55,609 bases of DNA. Origin: an uncultured Verrucomicrobiota bacterium. Lineage in GTDB: Bacteria; Verrucomicrobiota; Verrucomicrobiia; Limisphaerales; UBA1319. Shown here piece by piece: positions 36,913 to 46,600 of this stretch. Position numbers and translations under genes: made by a program. The DNA lies in contig CAIMWS010000164.1 in NCBI GenBank assembly GCA_903845125.1, forward strand, positions 1-55,609. Direction: 5' to 3'. Position 1 is the first letter of the stretch; every line of letters starts with the position of its first letter. The notes under the pieces are model-generated. The model searched no databases. It was not told the DNA's origin and was given only the letters and a program-made list of their open reading frames with translations.

Positions 36913-38325
36913 TTAGGGAGCGGATTTGGCGCTGCTGGCGGCGACTTTGGCTGGCTTGGCAGGGTTTTCGGCTGCAGCCGTCTGATTGGTGGAAATCATC
37001 GCGGCCAGAAAATCGCCCAAAGCGTCCACTTCCGCTTGAGTACCGGCCAGGGGCGGCATAAAGGAGCGGTAGGGGGAGTCCGGTTTGTAATCGTGCAGGA
37101 TTTTAAGCAGGCTGCCGATGGATTCACGGGTCCGGCCAGCCAGCAGGATTTTCATGGGGCGATAGGCATCGCGGGTATGGCAGGCGAGGCATTGGCCGCG
37201 GAACATGGCTTCGCCTTGGGCGAGTTTATCCGGGCCGGTGGTCCACAAGCTTTTGGTCAAAAAGCCCTCCTGATTAAGGCGCGCCACGTCGCGAACGCGG
37301 ATGCCATTGGAAAACATGTGCCGCCCAATCACGTAGGGTTTGCGCAGGGCCTCCCGGGCATATTCGCCCGAGGCGGTGGCCACCAAACCCAGGAATAACA
37401 CGGCAATCGCATGGGCGAAGCTGAAATCTTCAGGGGTGCGCCAGGCAAAGAAATATACCACCAGGACAATGGTGCCGGAGGTCATGATGATGAGCAAGGC
37501 AATGCGAGTGACCTGGGTGAAGGCCCCGGTGCCCATGGTGGACATCCCCAACTGCAGCAGGGAACGCTGGGACTCAGGCACCTGCCAAAGGTAAAAGGCC
37601 AGGGCCAAAGGCATCAAAGCAAAAGAGGGCACCAGCCATTTGGCGCTCCAGCGGACCAGTTCCGTTTTCAATTTGGCATGCAGGCGGCCGTCCAGGCGGC
37701 TGCAGGTGACCAACGCCCAAATGCCGGCCAGCGCGGTGCAAACGAGGATGCGCATGAGCAGGCTGGGCCAATAGGTGGGATTGAAAAATGCATTCCAGAA
37801 ATAGTGGGCTTCCTGGCCCGAGCCTGCCACTTGGAGCCAGGTGTTTCCGGGGAAAAGCATAAAGGTGAGGATGCCGTTGATGATCACCAGGGTGAGCAAG
37901 GAGGAAATGGCATACACCCATCCCACTTTCACATGCAACTCTTTGGGGATGCGCCCCCAAGTGTAGTAATAAACCGCGGCCGTAGAGAGTTCGATGATGA
38001 AAAAGACCCACTCGATGGCCCAGCCGAAAACGAAATTGTGGATCAAAGTGCTGGTGGCTTCCGGATTGGTGAGGCCGATGGCGAACCAGATGCCCACGCC
38101 TGAAACCGCCCCGAAAACGCCGGTCAGGATCAGGAAAAACCGGGCATGTTTTTGGAGTATATCCAGCCAGTCCTTGCGGTTTTCGCGCAGGGCTTTGGCC
38201 TCCGCCATGGGCAGGTAAAACCCGCCACCAACGGCGAAGTGGGAAATCATGATGTGGTAAATGGCGATGAGGCCAATGACCCAGCCGCTGCCGATGTGAG
38301 GGACATCCCAAAATGGATAATTCAT
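36913..38325 (-). CDS. CydA-like membrane protein fused to cytochrome c
   Basis: A 470-aa protein with about eight transmembrane helices (residues 13-335), then a C-terminal monohaem cytochrome c domain with CLACH (C379, C382, H383) and a candidate distal Met in SFMPPLAGT. The membrane part resembles cytochrome bd subunit I: an early helix with H24 and H29, and WVFFIIELSTAAVYYYTW (E112) like the CydA glutamate helix. The quinol-binding Q-loop and a GRQPW motif are not seen, and no CydB gene is nearby. It is the last gene of an operon with cytochrome b and a Rieske protein, 19 nt after cytochrome b. Likely moves electrons from quinol to a periplasmic acceptor; oxygen-reducing activity is uncertain. 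Confidence 0.75.
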   Translation of the reverse strand: MNYPFWDVPHIGSGWVIGLIAIYHIMISHFAVGGGFYLPMAEAKALRENRKDWLDILQKHARFFLILTGVFGAVSGVGIWFAIGLTNPEATSTLIHNFVFGWAIEWVFFIIELSTAAVYYYTWGRIPKELHVKVGWVYAISSLLTLVIINGILTFMLFPGNTWLQVAGSGQEAHYFWNAFFNPTYWPSLLMRILVCTALAGIWALVTCSRLDGRLHAKLKTELVRWSAKWLVPSFALMPLALAFYLWQVPESQRSLLQLGMSTMGTGAFTQVTRIALLIIMTSGTIVLVVYFFAWRTPEDFSFAHAIAVLFLGLVATASGEYAREALRKPYVIGRHMFSNGIRVRDVARLNQEGFLTKSLWTTGPDKLAQGEAMFRGQCLACHTRDAYRPMKILLAGRTRESIGSLLKILHDYKPDSPYRSFMPPLAGTQAEVDALGDFLAAMISTNQTAAAENPAKPAKVAASSAKSAP

Positions 38326-38344
38326 AAAATGAAGCCTTTGGAGG

Positions 38345-39427
38345 TTAGCGGATTGCGAGGTAACCCCAAGTGGTGGTCACCACCAGGATCCCCAGGGCCA
38401 GCAGGCCGAAGTAGGTCGCATTCCTGGCCCGCTCGCCAGATTTGCGTGAGGTGTCGTAGAGTGGCACCAGAATCCACAGCACCAAGCCCAAGGTGAACAG
38501 GGTCATGCCGATGACCTCCCCCGAAGCTCCCGGGAACCACTGGCCGAAAATTTTCAAGACTTGGAATGAACTCATGAAATACCATTCGGGGTGGATTCCC
38601 TTGGGGGCCGGCTTCAAGGAGTCGGCGATGGGACCCAGTTCCCAAGGGAAAAGGGAGGCCAGCAGCGCGAGAATGTTCAAGGCAATCAACCACATGGCGA
38701 GATCCTTGGCGAAGAAATTCGGGAAAAACGGCATGGTCCGCCGCTGGGCTTCGGGCTTGTCTTCCTCTTCCGGTGGCAGGGCATTGCCGTGTTTCTGAAC
38801 CAGCCATAGGTGAAAGCCGAGCAAGGGTAAAAACAGTGCCGGCAGGATGACCACATGCAGCGCAAAGAAACGCTGGACGGTATATTCGTTGACATCCAAT
38901 CCGCCACGCACCAGGGAGGCCATTTTGGCGCCCAACAAGGGGAAGGAGGCGGGAATCTCCAGACCGACTTTGGTGGCGAAGAAAGCCAGTTCGTTCATGG
39001 GCAGCAGGTAACCGCTGAATCCAAACACCATCGACAGGAGCAGCAAGCCCATGCCGCTCCACCAGCCGAATTCGCGTGGCTGCCGGTACGCTTTCATGAA
39101 AAACACCGAAAACATGTGGATGAAAATCGCCAGGATCATGAGGTTGGCGGCCCAGGAATGTGCGGAACGAATCAGCCAGCCGAAATTGGTGTCGAAGGAA
39201 ATCTGGCGGACGGATTCGTAAGCCTCCGGGCCAGGCCGGTAATAGAGCAGCAGCAGCACGCCAGTGAAGGCCTGCACCAGGAAGAAAAACAGGGAGAGTC
39301 CGCCCCAATAGTACCAAAAGGTCTGGCGGTGGACCGGCACTGTTTTCTTTTGCGCCAGGTGCAGAAGATCCTGGAGGCCCAGGCGCGCATCCATCCAGTT
39401 AAAGACTGAGGCGAAAACCGATTTCAT
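38345..39427 (-). CDS. Cytochrome b (b6 + subunit IV-type) of a quinol-oxidising complex
   Basis: A 360-aa integral membrane protein. Haem ligands are H90/H104 (14 apart) and H191/H206 (15 apart); the second spacing is the cytochrome b6 pattern rather than the mitochondrial one. The quinol-oxidation motif PEWY is at 280-283, so the b6 and subunit-IV parts are in one chain, though the C-terminus is short (two more helices). No cysteine lies in the segment before the first helix, so the extra covalent haem of b6f/b6c complexes is probably absent. It is 82 nt downstream of the Rieske gene. Confidence 0.87.
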   Translation of the reverse strand: MKSVFASVFNWMDARLGLQDLLHLAQKKTVPVHRQTFWYYWGGLSLFFFLVQAFTGVLLLLYYRPGPEAYESVRQISFDTNFGWLIRSAHSWAANLMILAIFIHMFSVFFMKAYRQPREFGWWSGMGLLLLSMVFGFSGYLLPMNELAFFATKVGLEIPASFPLLGAKMASLVRGGLDVNEYTVQRFFALHVVILPALFLPLLGFHLWLVQKHGNALPPEEEDKPEAQRRTMPFFPNFFAKDLAMWLIALNILALLASLFPWELGPIADSLKPAPKGIHPEWYFMSSFQVLKIFGQWFPGASGEVIGMTLFTLGLVLWILVPLYDTSRKSGERARNATYFGLLALGILVVTTTWGYLAIR

Positions 39428-39509
39428 AGGCTAATAAAATAATCGCATGAACCTGGGGCTGGGTGGCGCAATCCGCGGTGCGGGCAAGCCGCCACCGGAT
39501 ACCCCTTCA

Positions 39510-40001
39510 TCATCCTTGTTTTTCCCTCGTCACCACCACGGCATCCTGGGAAACCGTGACCGCGTATTTCCCCAGGGGCCGGGGTGGGGGGCCGCTGATG
39601 TTCTTGCCGGTTTTGGCATCATAGATCCCGCCATGGCAGGCGCAAAAAATCCGGTCATTCTCGGTTTCGTATTGGACCGTGCAGCCCAGGTGGGTGCAAA
39701 CCGCATCCAAGGCGGCCCAAGTGCCGTCCTTATGGTGGATGAGCAAGGCTGGCCGGGCGCCGAACTTGAACATCATGTGCTTCCCGGGGGGGAGTTTGAC
39801 GGCATCCGGGGGGGTGACGGAGGTCACTGCCGCGGCGGCCGCGGATTTCTCCACCGGGGCGGATAGGTAGCGGTAAACCGGGTAGCTGACCGCCGCCGCG
39901 TAACACAGCCCAACTCCGCCGAGGGCCGCCGAGGCGAAGCCACGGCGGCTGAGTAAATCATCCTGCTCCTGCTTTTCAATTTTGGTTTTGGACTTGCTCA
40001 T
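39510..40001 (-). CDS. Rieske [2Fe-2S] iron-sulfur protein
   Basis: A 163-aa protein. SRRGF at 18-22 followed by a hydrophobic segment is a Tat-type signal/anchor. The cluster motifs are CTHLGC (C102, H104, C107) and CACHGG (C120, C122, H123), giving two Cys and two His ligands plus the C107-C122 disulfide. GPPPRPL near the C-terminus is the Pro loop. Translation starts at 40001, where ATGA overlaps the stop of the upstream membrane gene; the same frame stays open farther upstream but only as an overlap of that gene. It delivers electrons from quinol oxidation at cytochrome b to a c-type haem, here probably the CydA-like fusion. Confidence 0.92.
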   Translation of the reverse strand: MSKSKTKIEKQEQDDLLSRRGFASAALGGVGLCYAAAVSYPVYRYLSAPVEKSAAAAAVTSVTPPDAVKLPPGKHMMFKFGARPALLIHHKDGTWAALDAVCTHLGCTVQYETENDRIFCACHGGIYDAKTGKNISGPPPRPLGKYAVTVSQDAVVVTREKQG

Positions 40002-41125
40002 GAAACCACCCTTTCCGTTACGGGCCGGGCCCGCATCACCACCGAAATCAACCAGGCCAGCAATCCGACGCCCGCCACAAAGAGCGCCAGGAATAACCCC
40101 ACCACGCTCCAATTGACTTCCAACGCGCGGCTCCAGACATCGTAGTTCTTCTGGACCAAGGTCAAATCGCGAATGCCGTCCCGGTAAATGGTCCATCCCA
40201 GAGCCGCCAGGAAGCCGGCCGCCAAGGCGCCCCAACTGCACCATAAACAGGTATGTTTGGATAGGGCGGCCCGGGCCCCCAGCAAAAGCACCAACCCCAT
40301 CGAAGCGGCCCAGCCATAGGCCGCCAGTTGATAACCTAATTTCTGCCCCAAACCGGCCCGAACCGCCTCCGGTTGGGATTGTACCAACCAACAGGCAATG
40401 CCGCCCAGGATCACTACTGACACCAGTGCCAGCCGGCCGCCAGCGCGGGACAGGTAGGTTTGGACCGCGGTGTCCTGGGAACGCGAAGTCGAAAGCCAGA
40501 TCATCCAAAGCCCGGCGAAAACCAAGCCGCCACACATCATGAACAGCCACCGCGGCATCAGCGTGGGATCACCCGTGGGCAGATTCCATCCCACAGCCGA
40601 GACGGCATACATCTGTTTCCAAACCTCGGGCCGCAGCATCAAAGTCATGTTGGAACTGTAGATTTTGGCGATGCTGGCGACGATCAGCCAGGACAAAAGC
40701 CCCAGCCACCAGGCGCGGCGGCCTTCATCGATCGCTGAGGAGAAACGGTATAGCAGCCAGTAGCCCACCGTGAGCAAAACAATCACCGAAATCCAGGGAA
40801 CCCCGATCAGGATGCTGCTGGTGTAGATGGCGCGGCCATACAGGACTTGAGCGAACAGCAAAGGTGGCACCCCCAGATTGATCACAAAAGTCATCAGCAC
40901 CGGCAGTCGGCGGGCCAAAGCCCCGGCCGCATTTAATCGCAAGGCCGCCGGGGTGTTGGGCAAGGCGCCCGCGCCGAGGAAGCTCAACACTACCGCCACC
41001 AGGAGGCTGCCCAGCATCATTTCCACGGTGATGAAGTGAAGGCTGAGGGTCACTATGTGCAAACCTTTAAACAGCCAGACCGGGGCTGGCAGGGGTATGG
41101 GATCGACGGTGGGAAAAGAGTTCAT
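39998..41125 (-). CDS. Polytopic membrane protein of the respiratory operon, function unknown
   Basis: A 375-aa protein with about eight or nine transmembrane helices. The first helix holds LHIVTLSLHFITVEMMLG, with two histidines that could bind haem. The layout recalls the membrane half of CydA-like proteins, but I cannot align it confidently. A CLWC pair lacks the following His, so it is not a haem c site. It is the first gene of the operon and overlaps the Rieske start by 4 nt, implying a structural role in the complex. It might substitute for a second bd-like subunit. Upstream 41126-41383 contains no gene and only weak promoter-like sequences. Confidence 0.7.
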   Translation of the reverse strand: MNSFPTVDPIPLPAPVWLFKGLHIVTLSLHFITVEMMLGSLLVAVVLSFLGAGALPNTPAALRLNAAGALARRLPVLMTFVINLGVPPLLFAQVLYGRAIYTSSILIGVPWISVIVLLTVGYWLLYRFSSAIDEGRRAWWLGLLSWLIVASIAKIYSSNMTLMLRPEVWKQMYAVSAVGWNLPTGDPTLMPRWLFMMCGGLVFAGLWMIWLSTSRSQDTAVQTYLSRAGGRLALVSVVILGGIACWLVQSQPEAVRAGLGQKLGYQLAAYGWAASMGLVLLLGARAALSKHTCLWCSWGALAAGFLAALGWTIYRDGIRDLTLVQKNYDVWSRALEVNWSVVGLFLALFVAGVGLLAWLISVVMRARPVTERVVS

Positions 41126-41383
41126 ACGCTAAAAACGGAGGCGGGTTGTCGAACCGGTTGCGTTCATTTGTTTAACTAAAAAATAAACCCTAACAATCAA
41201 CGAAACCTGCATGGTTCCCATACAGTGCGCTGGGGCAAAAATACCAACTTCCGGGCGTGGCAGGTTCATAAAAGCGCAAGTGATTTTTCACACTCGCCTG
41301 GGAAAGGCAATCACAAAATGAGCTTAAGGTGGTTTTGGGATTTCTACGGCCTGGCGATCCTTTTGCCGAGAATGATCCCTCCC

Positions 41384-42532
41384 TTAATATTTCGGCAGGG
41401 AAGGATCGATTTCCTCGGCCCACGCCTGGATTCCACCTTTGACACTTTTAACCTGGGTGTAGCCTTTTCCTTTCAGGAACTGAACGGCCCTGAGGGACCG
41501 GCCTCCGCTGTGGCAATGCAAATAGATGATCTTGGCGGGGTCCAATTCACCAAACCGTTCGGCCAGGGAACTCAAAGGGATGTTTTGGACGCCTGAAATG
41601 GACACCATCTGGCATTCGGCGGGTTCGCGGATATCGACCACCTGAATTCGTGGATCGCCTGCCTCCAGGGCTTGTCTCATATCGTGAACGGTGACTTCAT
41701 CCGGGTGGGTACCGGAACGGCCAGGTATGTTTCTCATGTCGCAAAGGGGTTGGTATTCTTTCAGTTGCAGGATGGTGGGATGATTGCCACAAACCGGGCA
41801 CTGCGGATCGCGGCGCAATTTCAATTCGCGGAATTTCAATTCCAAAGCGTTGAACGCCAGCAGGCGCCCCGCCAGGGATTGGCCGGTCCGGAGAATCCAC
41901 TTGAGGGTTTCGGCAGCTTGCAGGCAGCCAATAATGCCGGGTAGCACCCCCAAAACCCCGGCCTCCGCGCAACTGGGCGCAAATTCAGGCGGTGGCGGTT
42001 CACGGTACAGGCACCGGTAGCAAGGGCTTCCGCCGCCCGGATCAAACAGGGTTGCCTGACCCTCAAACTGGAAAATGGAGCCGTGAACGAACGGTTTTTT
42101 CAGCAAAACGCAGGCGTCGTTGATCAGATAACGAGCCGGGAAATTATCGGTGCCATCCACCACGATATCGTAATCCCGCAGCAGACCCAGGGCATTGTCC
42201 GCCGCCAGTCGATACGGATGGAGGTCGAGCGACAGCAAAGGATTGATCCGCAGCAAGGTGTCCCGGGCCGATTCGGTTTTTGGCCGGCCCACATCGGGCG
42301 TCCCGTGGATGATCTGGCGTTGCAGGTTGGATAAATCCACGCGGTCGCCATCGATGATGCCCAGGTGGCCCACCCCGGCGGCGGCCAGGTAAACCAGGCA
42401 TGAGGAACCGAGCCCTCCAGCGCCCACGCATAGCACACGGGCGCGCTGAAGCCGTTCCTGGCCCTCCCGCCCCACTTGGGGCAGGATCAAGTGCCGGGCG
42501 TAGCGCTGCTGCATTTCCTCGGTAAAAACCAT
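41384..42532 (-). CDS. MoeB/ThiF-type adenylyltransferase with C-terminal rhodanese
   Basis: A 382-aa two-domain enzyme. The E1-like domain has the nucleotide loop GAGGLGS (37-43), DGDRVDLSNLQRQ and zinc-binding CYRC and CPVC pairs. The rhodanese domain has its active-site cysteine C340 in HCHSGGRS. This fusion (MoeZ/MoeBR type) activates the C-terminus of a ubiquitin-like sulfur carrier (MoaD, ThiS or CysO) and supplies sulfur. No carrier gene is nearby, so molybdopterin, thiamine or tRNA thiolation cannot be told apart. The ATG at 42532 (MVFTEEMQQRYARH) matches the usual N-terminus; an ATG at 42565 is an alternative. Confidence 0.88.
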   Translation of the reverse strand: MVFTEEMQQRYARHLILPQVGREGQERLQRARVLCVGAGGLGSSCLVYLAAAGVGHLGIIDGDRVDLSNLQRQIIHGTPDVGRPKTESARDTLLRINPLLSLDLHPYRLAADNALGLLRDYDIVVDGTDNFPARYLINDACVLLKKPFVHGSIFQFEGQATLFDPGGGSPCYRCLYREPPPPEFAPSCAEAGVLGVLPGIIGCLQAAETLKWILRTGQSLAGRLLAFNALELKFRELKLRRDPQCPVCGNHPTILQLKEYQPLCDMRNIPGRSGTHPDEVTVHDMRQALEAGDPRIQVVDIREPAECQMVSISGVQNIPLSSLAERFGELDPAKIIYLHCHSGGRSLRAVQFLKGKGYTQVKSVKGGIQAWAEEIDPSLPKY

Positions 42533-42889
42533 AAGTGAGGGGTAAATCCCCAGCTGCGCAAACATAATAGGATGGCCGGTGAAAGCAAGCCGCGATGCGG
42601 GAGGGTTTGGCGGCAGGTGGCGCGACCTGGTGCATGCATAAACACGGTTGAGCCAATGCCGCCAGGCGGCGCTTTGCCAGCCAATGCTCGCCACCCGGCA
42701 GTTTCGCCACCATGGACCAAATTTTTCGGGAATAGGAAAACGCCTTCCCCTGCTCCAAAATCGGGCTAAATCGTGCTTTTCTGTGCCAACCTGAGGCTTC
42801 AGTGGAAAAGCCAGAGTTAAGCGCAGAAGCCAGCCGGAGGCAAAATGTCCGGAGGTGGAACCAGCGGCGTAGAGCGGAGGGCGGCTGGT
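42533..42889. other. 357-bp intergenic region
   Basis: It lies between the CPBP protease gene and moeB, both leftward. I see no conserved domain in any frame, no tRNA-like fold and no strong terminator. Minor features are a direct CCGGAGG repeat near 42833-42856 and a TATTAT hexamer (minus strand) just upstream of the alternative moeB start at 42565 without a matching -35. Confidence 0.4.
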
Positions 42890-43612
42890 TTACGCGGTGC
42901 GGAAAATCAGCCAGTAGCCGATGAGGAAAATGGGCATATCGACGATGGCGTGGCTGAGGTAGCAGGGCCAGATCGATCGGTAGCGCAAGTAGAGGGCGCT
43001 CCAGATGGTTCCACCCACGAAAACGCCCAGGGAGGCGGCGGTGGTGATGCCCCAGTTGAACTGGGCCTGCAGCGCCACCACGTGGTGGAGGGTGAAGCCG
43101 AGGGCGGAGGCGATCACCGCCCAGCGGGCTCCCAGCAGGACTTCGCATTGGCGGAACACGAACCAGCGCCACACGTATTCCTCCATCAAGGAGTTGAGGG
43201 TGATCCAGTAAATGGCTCCAACCACAAACACCGGCCAGCGGTTGAGGCCGGTGCGGGCGGCCTGCCTGGCCACTCCCTGGTGGTCGATCCAACCCATATG
43301 GGCAACGAGGCCGTAGGCCGCCAGGACGACGGCGGCGAGGGCCAAACCAAGGATGGCTGAGAAGACAAAGCCTCCCCGGTGGGGTGGAGACCAGCTTAAG
43401 CGGCCATGTTCCACGAATAGCAACCAGGCGGCGGGAAAGGCCACCAGCCAGGCCTTGCTGGCCAAAAACAGGGCCTGGCCCAAGGCTGAATCCGGCCACC
43501 AATAAGTGGCGGCCAGGATGCCCAGCGTGGGCGCGGGAACCAGGCAGACCAAGGCTGCCAGGCCGGATAGCTTGTTTGGGGGATTCGTCTTACGGGGCGC
43601 GCTGCTTTTCAT
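42890..43612 (-). CDS. CPBP-family intramembrane glutamic endopeptidase
   Basis: A 240-aa membrane protein with about seven helices. The family motifs are EEYVWR (EExxxR), FTLHH and a final SHAIVD, so the active-site Glu and His residues are present. Such proteins are related to Rce1 and the bacteriocin-immunity/Abi proteins; no prenylated substrate is expected in bacteria. The ATG at 43612 lies inside the end of the helicase gene (23-nt overlap), so the two are probably co-transcribed. A TTG 6 nt upstream is a weaker alternative. No function can be assigned beyond membrane proteolysis. Confidence 0.85.
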   Translation of the reverse strand: MKSSAPRKTNPPNKLSGLAALVCLVPAPTLGILAATYWWPDSALGQALFLASKAWLVAFPAAWLLFVEHGRLSWSPPHRGGFVFSAILGLALAAVVLAAYGLVAHMGWIDHQGVARQAARTGLNRWPVFVVGAIYWITLNSLMEEYVWRWFVFRQCEVLLGARWAVIASALGFTLHHVVALQAQFNWGITTAASLGVFVGGTIWSALYLRYRSIWPCYLSHAIVDMPIFLIGYWLIFRTA

Positions 43613-46600
43613 CGGCAAAGAGGAACTTCAAATCATCCAAGGTTAGGGATTGGGCGAATTTTTCCTCACCGAGGACGTCCTGCGCCAGGGCGGATTTTTG
43701 CTTTTGGAGGAGGCGGATCTTTTCCTCGACGCTGTCCTTGATCAGGAGGCGATAGGCGATGACTTTGTTGGTCTGGCCAATGCGGTGGGTGCGGTCGATG
43801 GCCTGGTTTTCCACCGCGGGATTCCACCAGGGATCGCAGAGCATGACGTAGCTGGCGGCGGTGAGGTTCAGGCCGAAACCGCCCGCCTTGAGCGAGATCA
43901 GGAATACCGCTGCGCCTTCGGCGGACTGGAAATCGGCGACCAACGCACCGCGGTTTTCCGTGGCGCCGACGAGGTAGAAGGTGCGCCATCCGCGTTTATC
44001 GATGGCGGGCTTGATCAATTCCAGCATGGACACAAACTGGGAAAAAACGAGCACTTTCTGGCCTTCATCCATGAGCGGTTCCAGTTGTTCCATCAAGGCG
44101 TTGAGCTTGGCGCTTTCGGCCTTGGATTCGGGCATGACCAGGGCGGGATGGCAGCAGATCTGACGGAGCCGCAGCAGCGAAGCCAGGAAATGGAATTGCA
44201 GGCCGGCCAGCTCTTTTTGGGTTTTGACGCGCAGGAGGAGCTGCTGGGCGCGTTTGAACTCCGCGCGGTAAAGGGTTTTTTGCTCCCCCTCAATCTCGCA
44301 GAAGAGGTCTTCCTCGATGCGGTCAGGCAGGTCCCGGGCCACCTGGGCTTTGGTGCGCCGCAGCAGAAAAGGGCGGACGCGGGAGGAGAGCCGCAGGCGG
44401 GCGAGGGGATCGTTTTTCCTTTCGTAATTGCGCCCGAAACGGGCCCGGCCGCCCAGCACGCCGGGCATGGCAAAGGCCATCAGGCTCCACAGGTCGGCGA
44501 GGCGGTTTTCTATGGGAGTGCCGGAAAGCACCAGCCGGTATTCGGCTTTCAGAGCGCGGGCCACGATGGCCGTTTGGGACTGGGGATTCTTGATGTATTG
44601 CCCTTCGTCCAGGATGACGGCCAGCCAGTCGATGGCGGTGACCGTGTCGCTGGCCGAGCGCAGTTGGCTGTAATTGATCACGTGGATGTCCGCTTCGGCC
44701 AAAACGGAAGTCAGGTTATAACATTCCCCGGCCTCCCAGGTTCGCACGCGGAGGGTGTTCGCGAAACGCCGGGTTTCCACCCGCCAGTTATCCATCACTG
44801 ATTTGGGACAGACAATGAGGATGGGCAGGCTGGTTTTCTGGGTCTGCTGGCGCAGCCAGAGCAGCCAGGCGAGGGCCTGGAGGGTTTTGCCCAGGCCCAT
44901 GTCGTCGGCCAGGATGCCGCCAAACCGGTTGGCCGCCAGGTAGCACAAGAAATGATAGCCGGTAACCTGGTAGGGGCGCAGTTCGGCAGTCAGTTCCGGA
45001 GGCAGCGGAGGGGCCACGCGGGTGCGGATTTCCTGGGCCCGAAGCTGGAGTTGGGCCGCCTGGCTTTCGGACATGAATTTTTTGGCGGCGGAATGGCCCA
45101 GCTGAAGGGCATGGAAACGCTGGGTTTCGGCGTTCAAATCCAGTGGATTCAAGCCCATCTCCGCCAGGAGTTGATCGTCCTCGGCGGAAAGGTTGAACTC
45201 CAAACGGCGCCAGCCTTTGCCCTTGAGGCGGACGTATCGGCCCTGGGCCGCCAGCAAGATTTTCAGTTCTTCCTGGGTGAGTTCGGTATCCGCGACATCG
45301 AGGGCCACGCGCAAGTCGAACCAGTCGATATCGGCTTCCTCGGTCTCCAACCGTACGCGCGCCGAGATGGTGCCCAAGGTGAGCGAAGCCAGCTCCCCTT
45401 TGAGGATGACCTTGACCTCCGGAGGCAAAGATTTGAGCCATTCCGAAAAGCGTTCGGGAAAATTCCGGGTGACCTTGAGCGCCAGTCCCCCAGCGGCGGC
45501 ATCGTAGGCCAGGCGCAACGGCTCCATGAGCGAGCCGATTTCAGCCTGGCGGGAGTGATCCCGCACCTCAATGGTATCCCCCGGCGGGGCCGCCGGGGGG
45601 GCAGGCCTGCGCAAAACGCCTTCCCGATGCCACCCCCGGCCATCCCAAAGCTCCTGGTCCCGGGAATCATCGGTGCGGGCGGTAACCCGGACCACGCAGG
45701 CTTCGTAGCGGGTGGGCAGCATGACCAGTTCGCATTCCACAAAGATTTGGAAAGGAATGCGCCGGATTCTCGCCGCGAGGTTTTCTGGCAATTCCGCCTG
45801 GAGCGCGTCGAGGAAACCGATTCCCTCAGGGGTTTCCATAGCCTCCGCCGGAACCTCAAGGACATGTTTGAAGGCCTGAATGGTGATGGGCAGGGGCGGA
45901 CCGCGGAAAATGGCGTTGGCAGCCACATAAAGGTAGGGCTGGCCAGGCAGGGTGAACAGGATGGGCCCCGGCGGCTGGCCGGCAGCATGGATCAATTTTA
46001 CCTCGTAAGTGGCCTCCTTGCGGTCAGCCTCCTCCTGCAACACCGCTTTCCAGCGCAGTGGCTCCCCGGGCCGCTCAAAGGGCAGGCCGCCTTGGGTCAC
46101 CAAACGCGAGGTGAGCAAGGTGCTGCGGAAAGTGCGGCTCAAAATGGGCAAAGTAAAAGGGGTGTATTGGATATCGGAATTGCCTGCTTCAAAATGATGC
46201 CGCCACATATTCCAGAGCAATTCCGCTTCCGGGGTCAGATCCAGGGCGTCATCCTCAAATAGGCTGCATATTTGACGTATTTGGGTGCTGGATGCGGTGG
46301 CGAAATGCTCCTGGTCGATCAATTTGCTTTCGATAAAGGCGCCCTGGATCTCGACCCTTAAGCGCAGGTCCAAAGCCTTGCGGACAGGGCTTTTTTTGAC
46401 CAGTTCCCGATGGGAAGAATCGAGGAGGGTCTTCCATTTGCTCAATTCCTGTTGGTGACGCCAGCGCAGGATGGTCCCCCGCACCAATTCCAGATCGGTC
46501 ACGGGCCTGAGGATTTCGGGGATTTCCACCCGGTTTTCCGTGAGATAAAAGGCGATGTATAACCAAAAAGTATGAAAATCCTTGGGGGTTTCGGGCCAGA

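Noticed and set aside
40002..40550. Upstream extension of the Rieske frame
   Set aside because: The extension lies inside the preceding membrane-protein gene; ATGA at 40001 and the Tat signal after it fix the true start.
42144..43502. Minus-strand open frame crossing moeB, the 357-bp gap and the CPBP gene
   Set aside because: It overlaps two conserved genes in another frame and shows no domain, so it is not counted as a gene or pseudogene.
44952..46262. Long plus-strand open frame opposite the helicase gene
   Set aside because: It is antisense to a clearly conserved SNF2 protein and its translation has no recognisable motif; long antisense frames are common in this GC-rich DNA.
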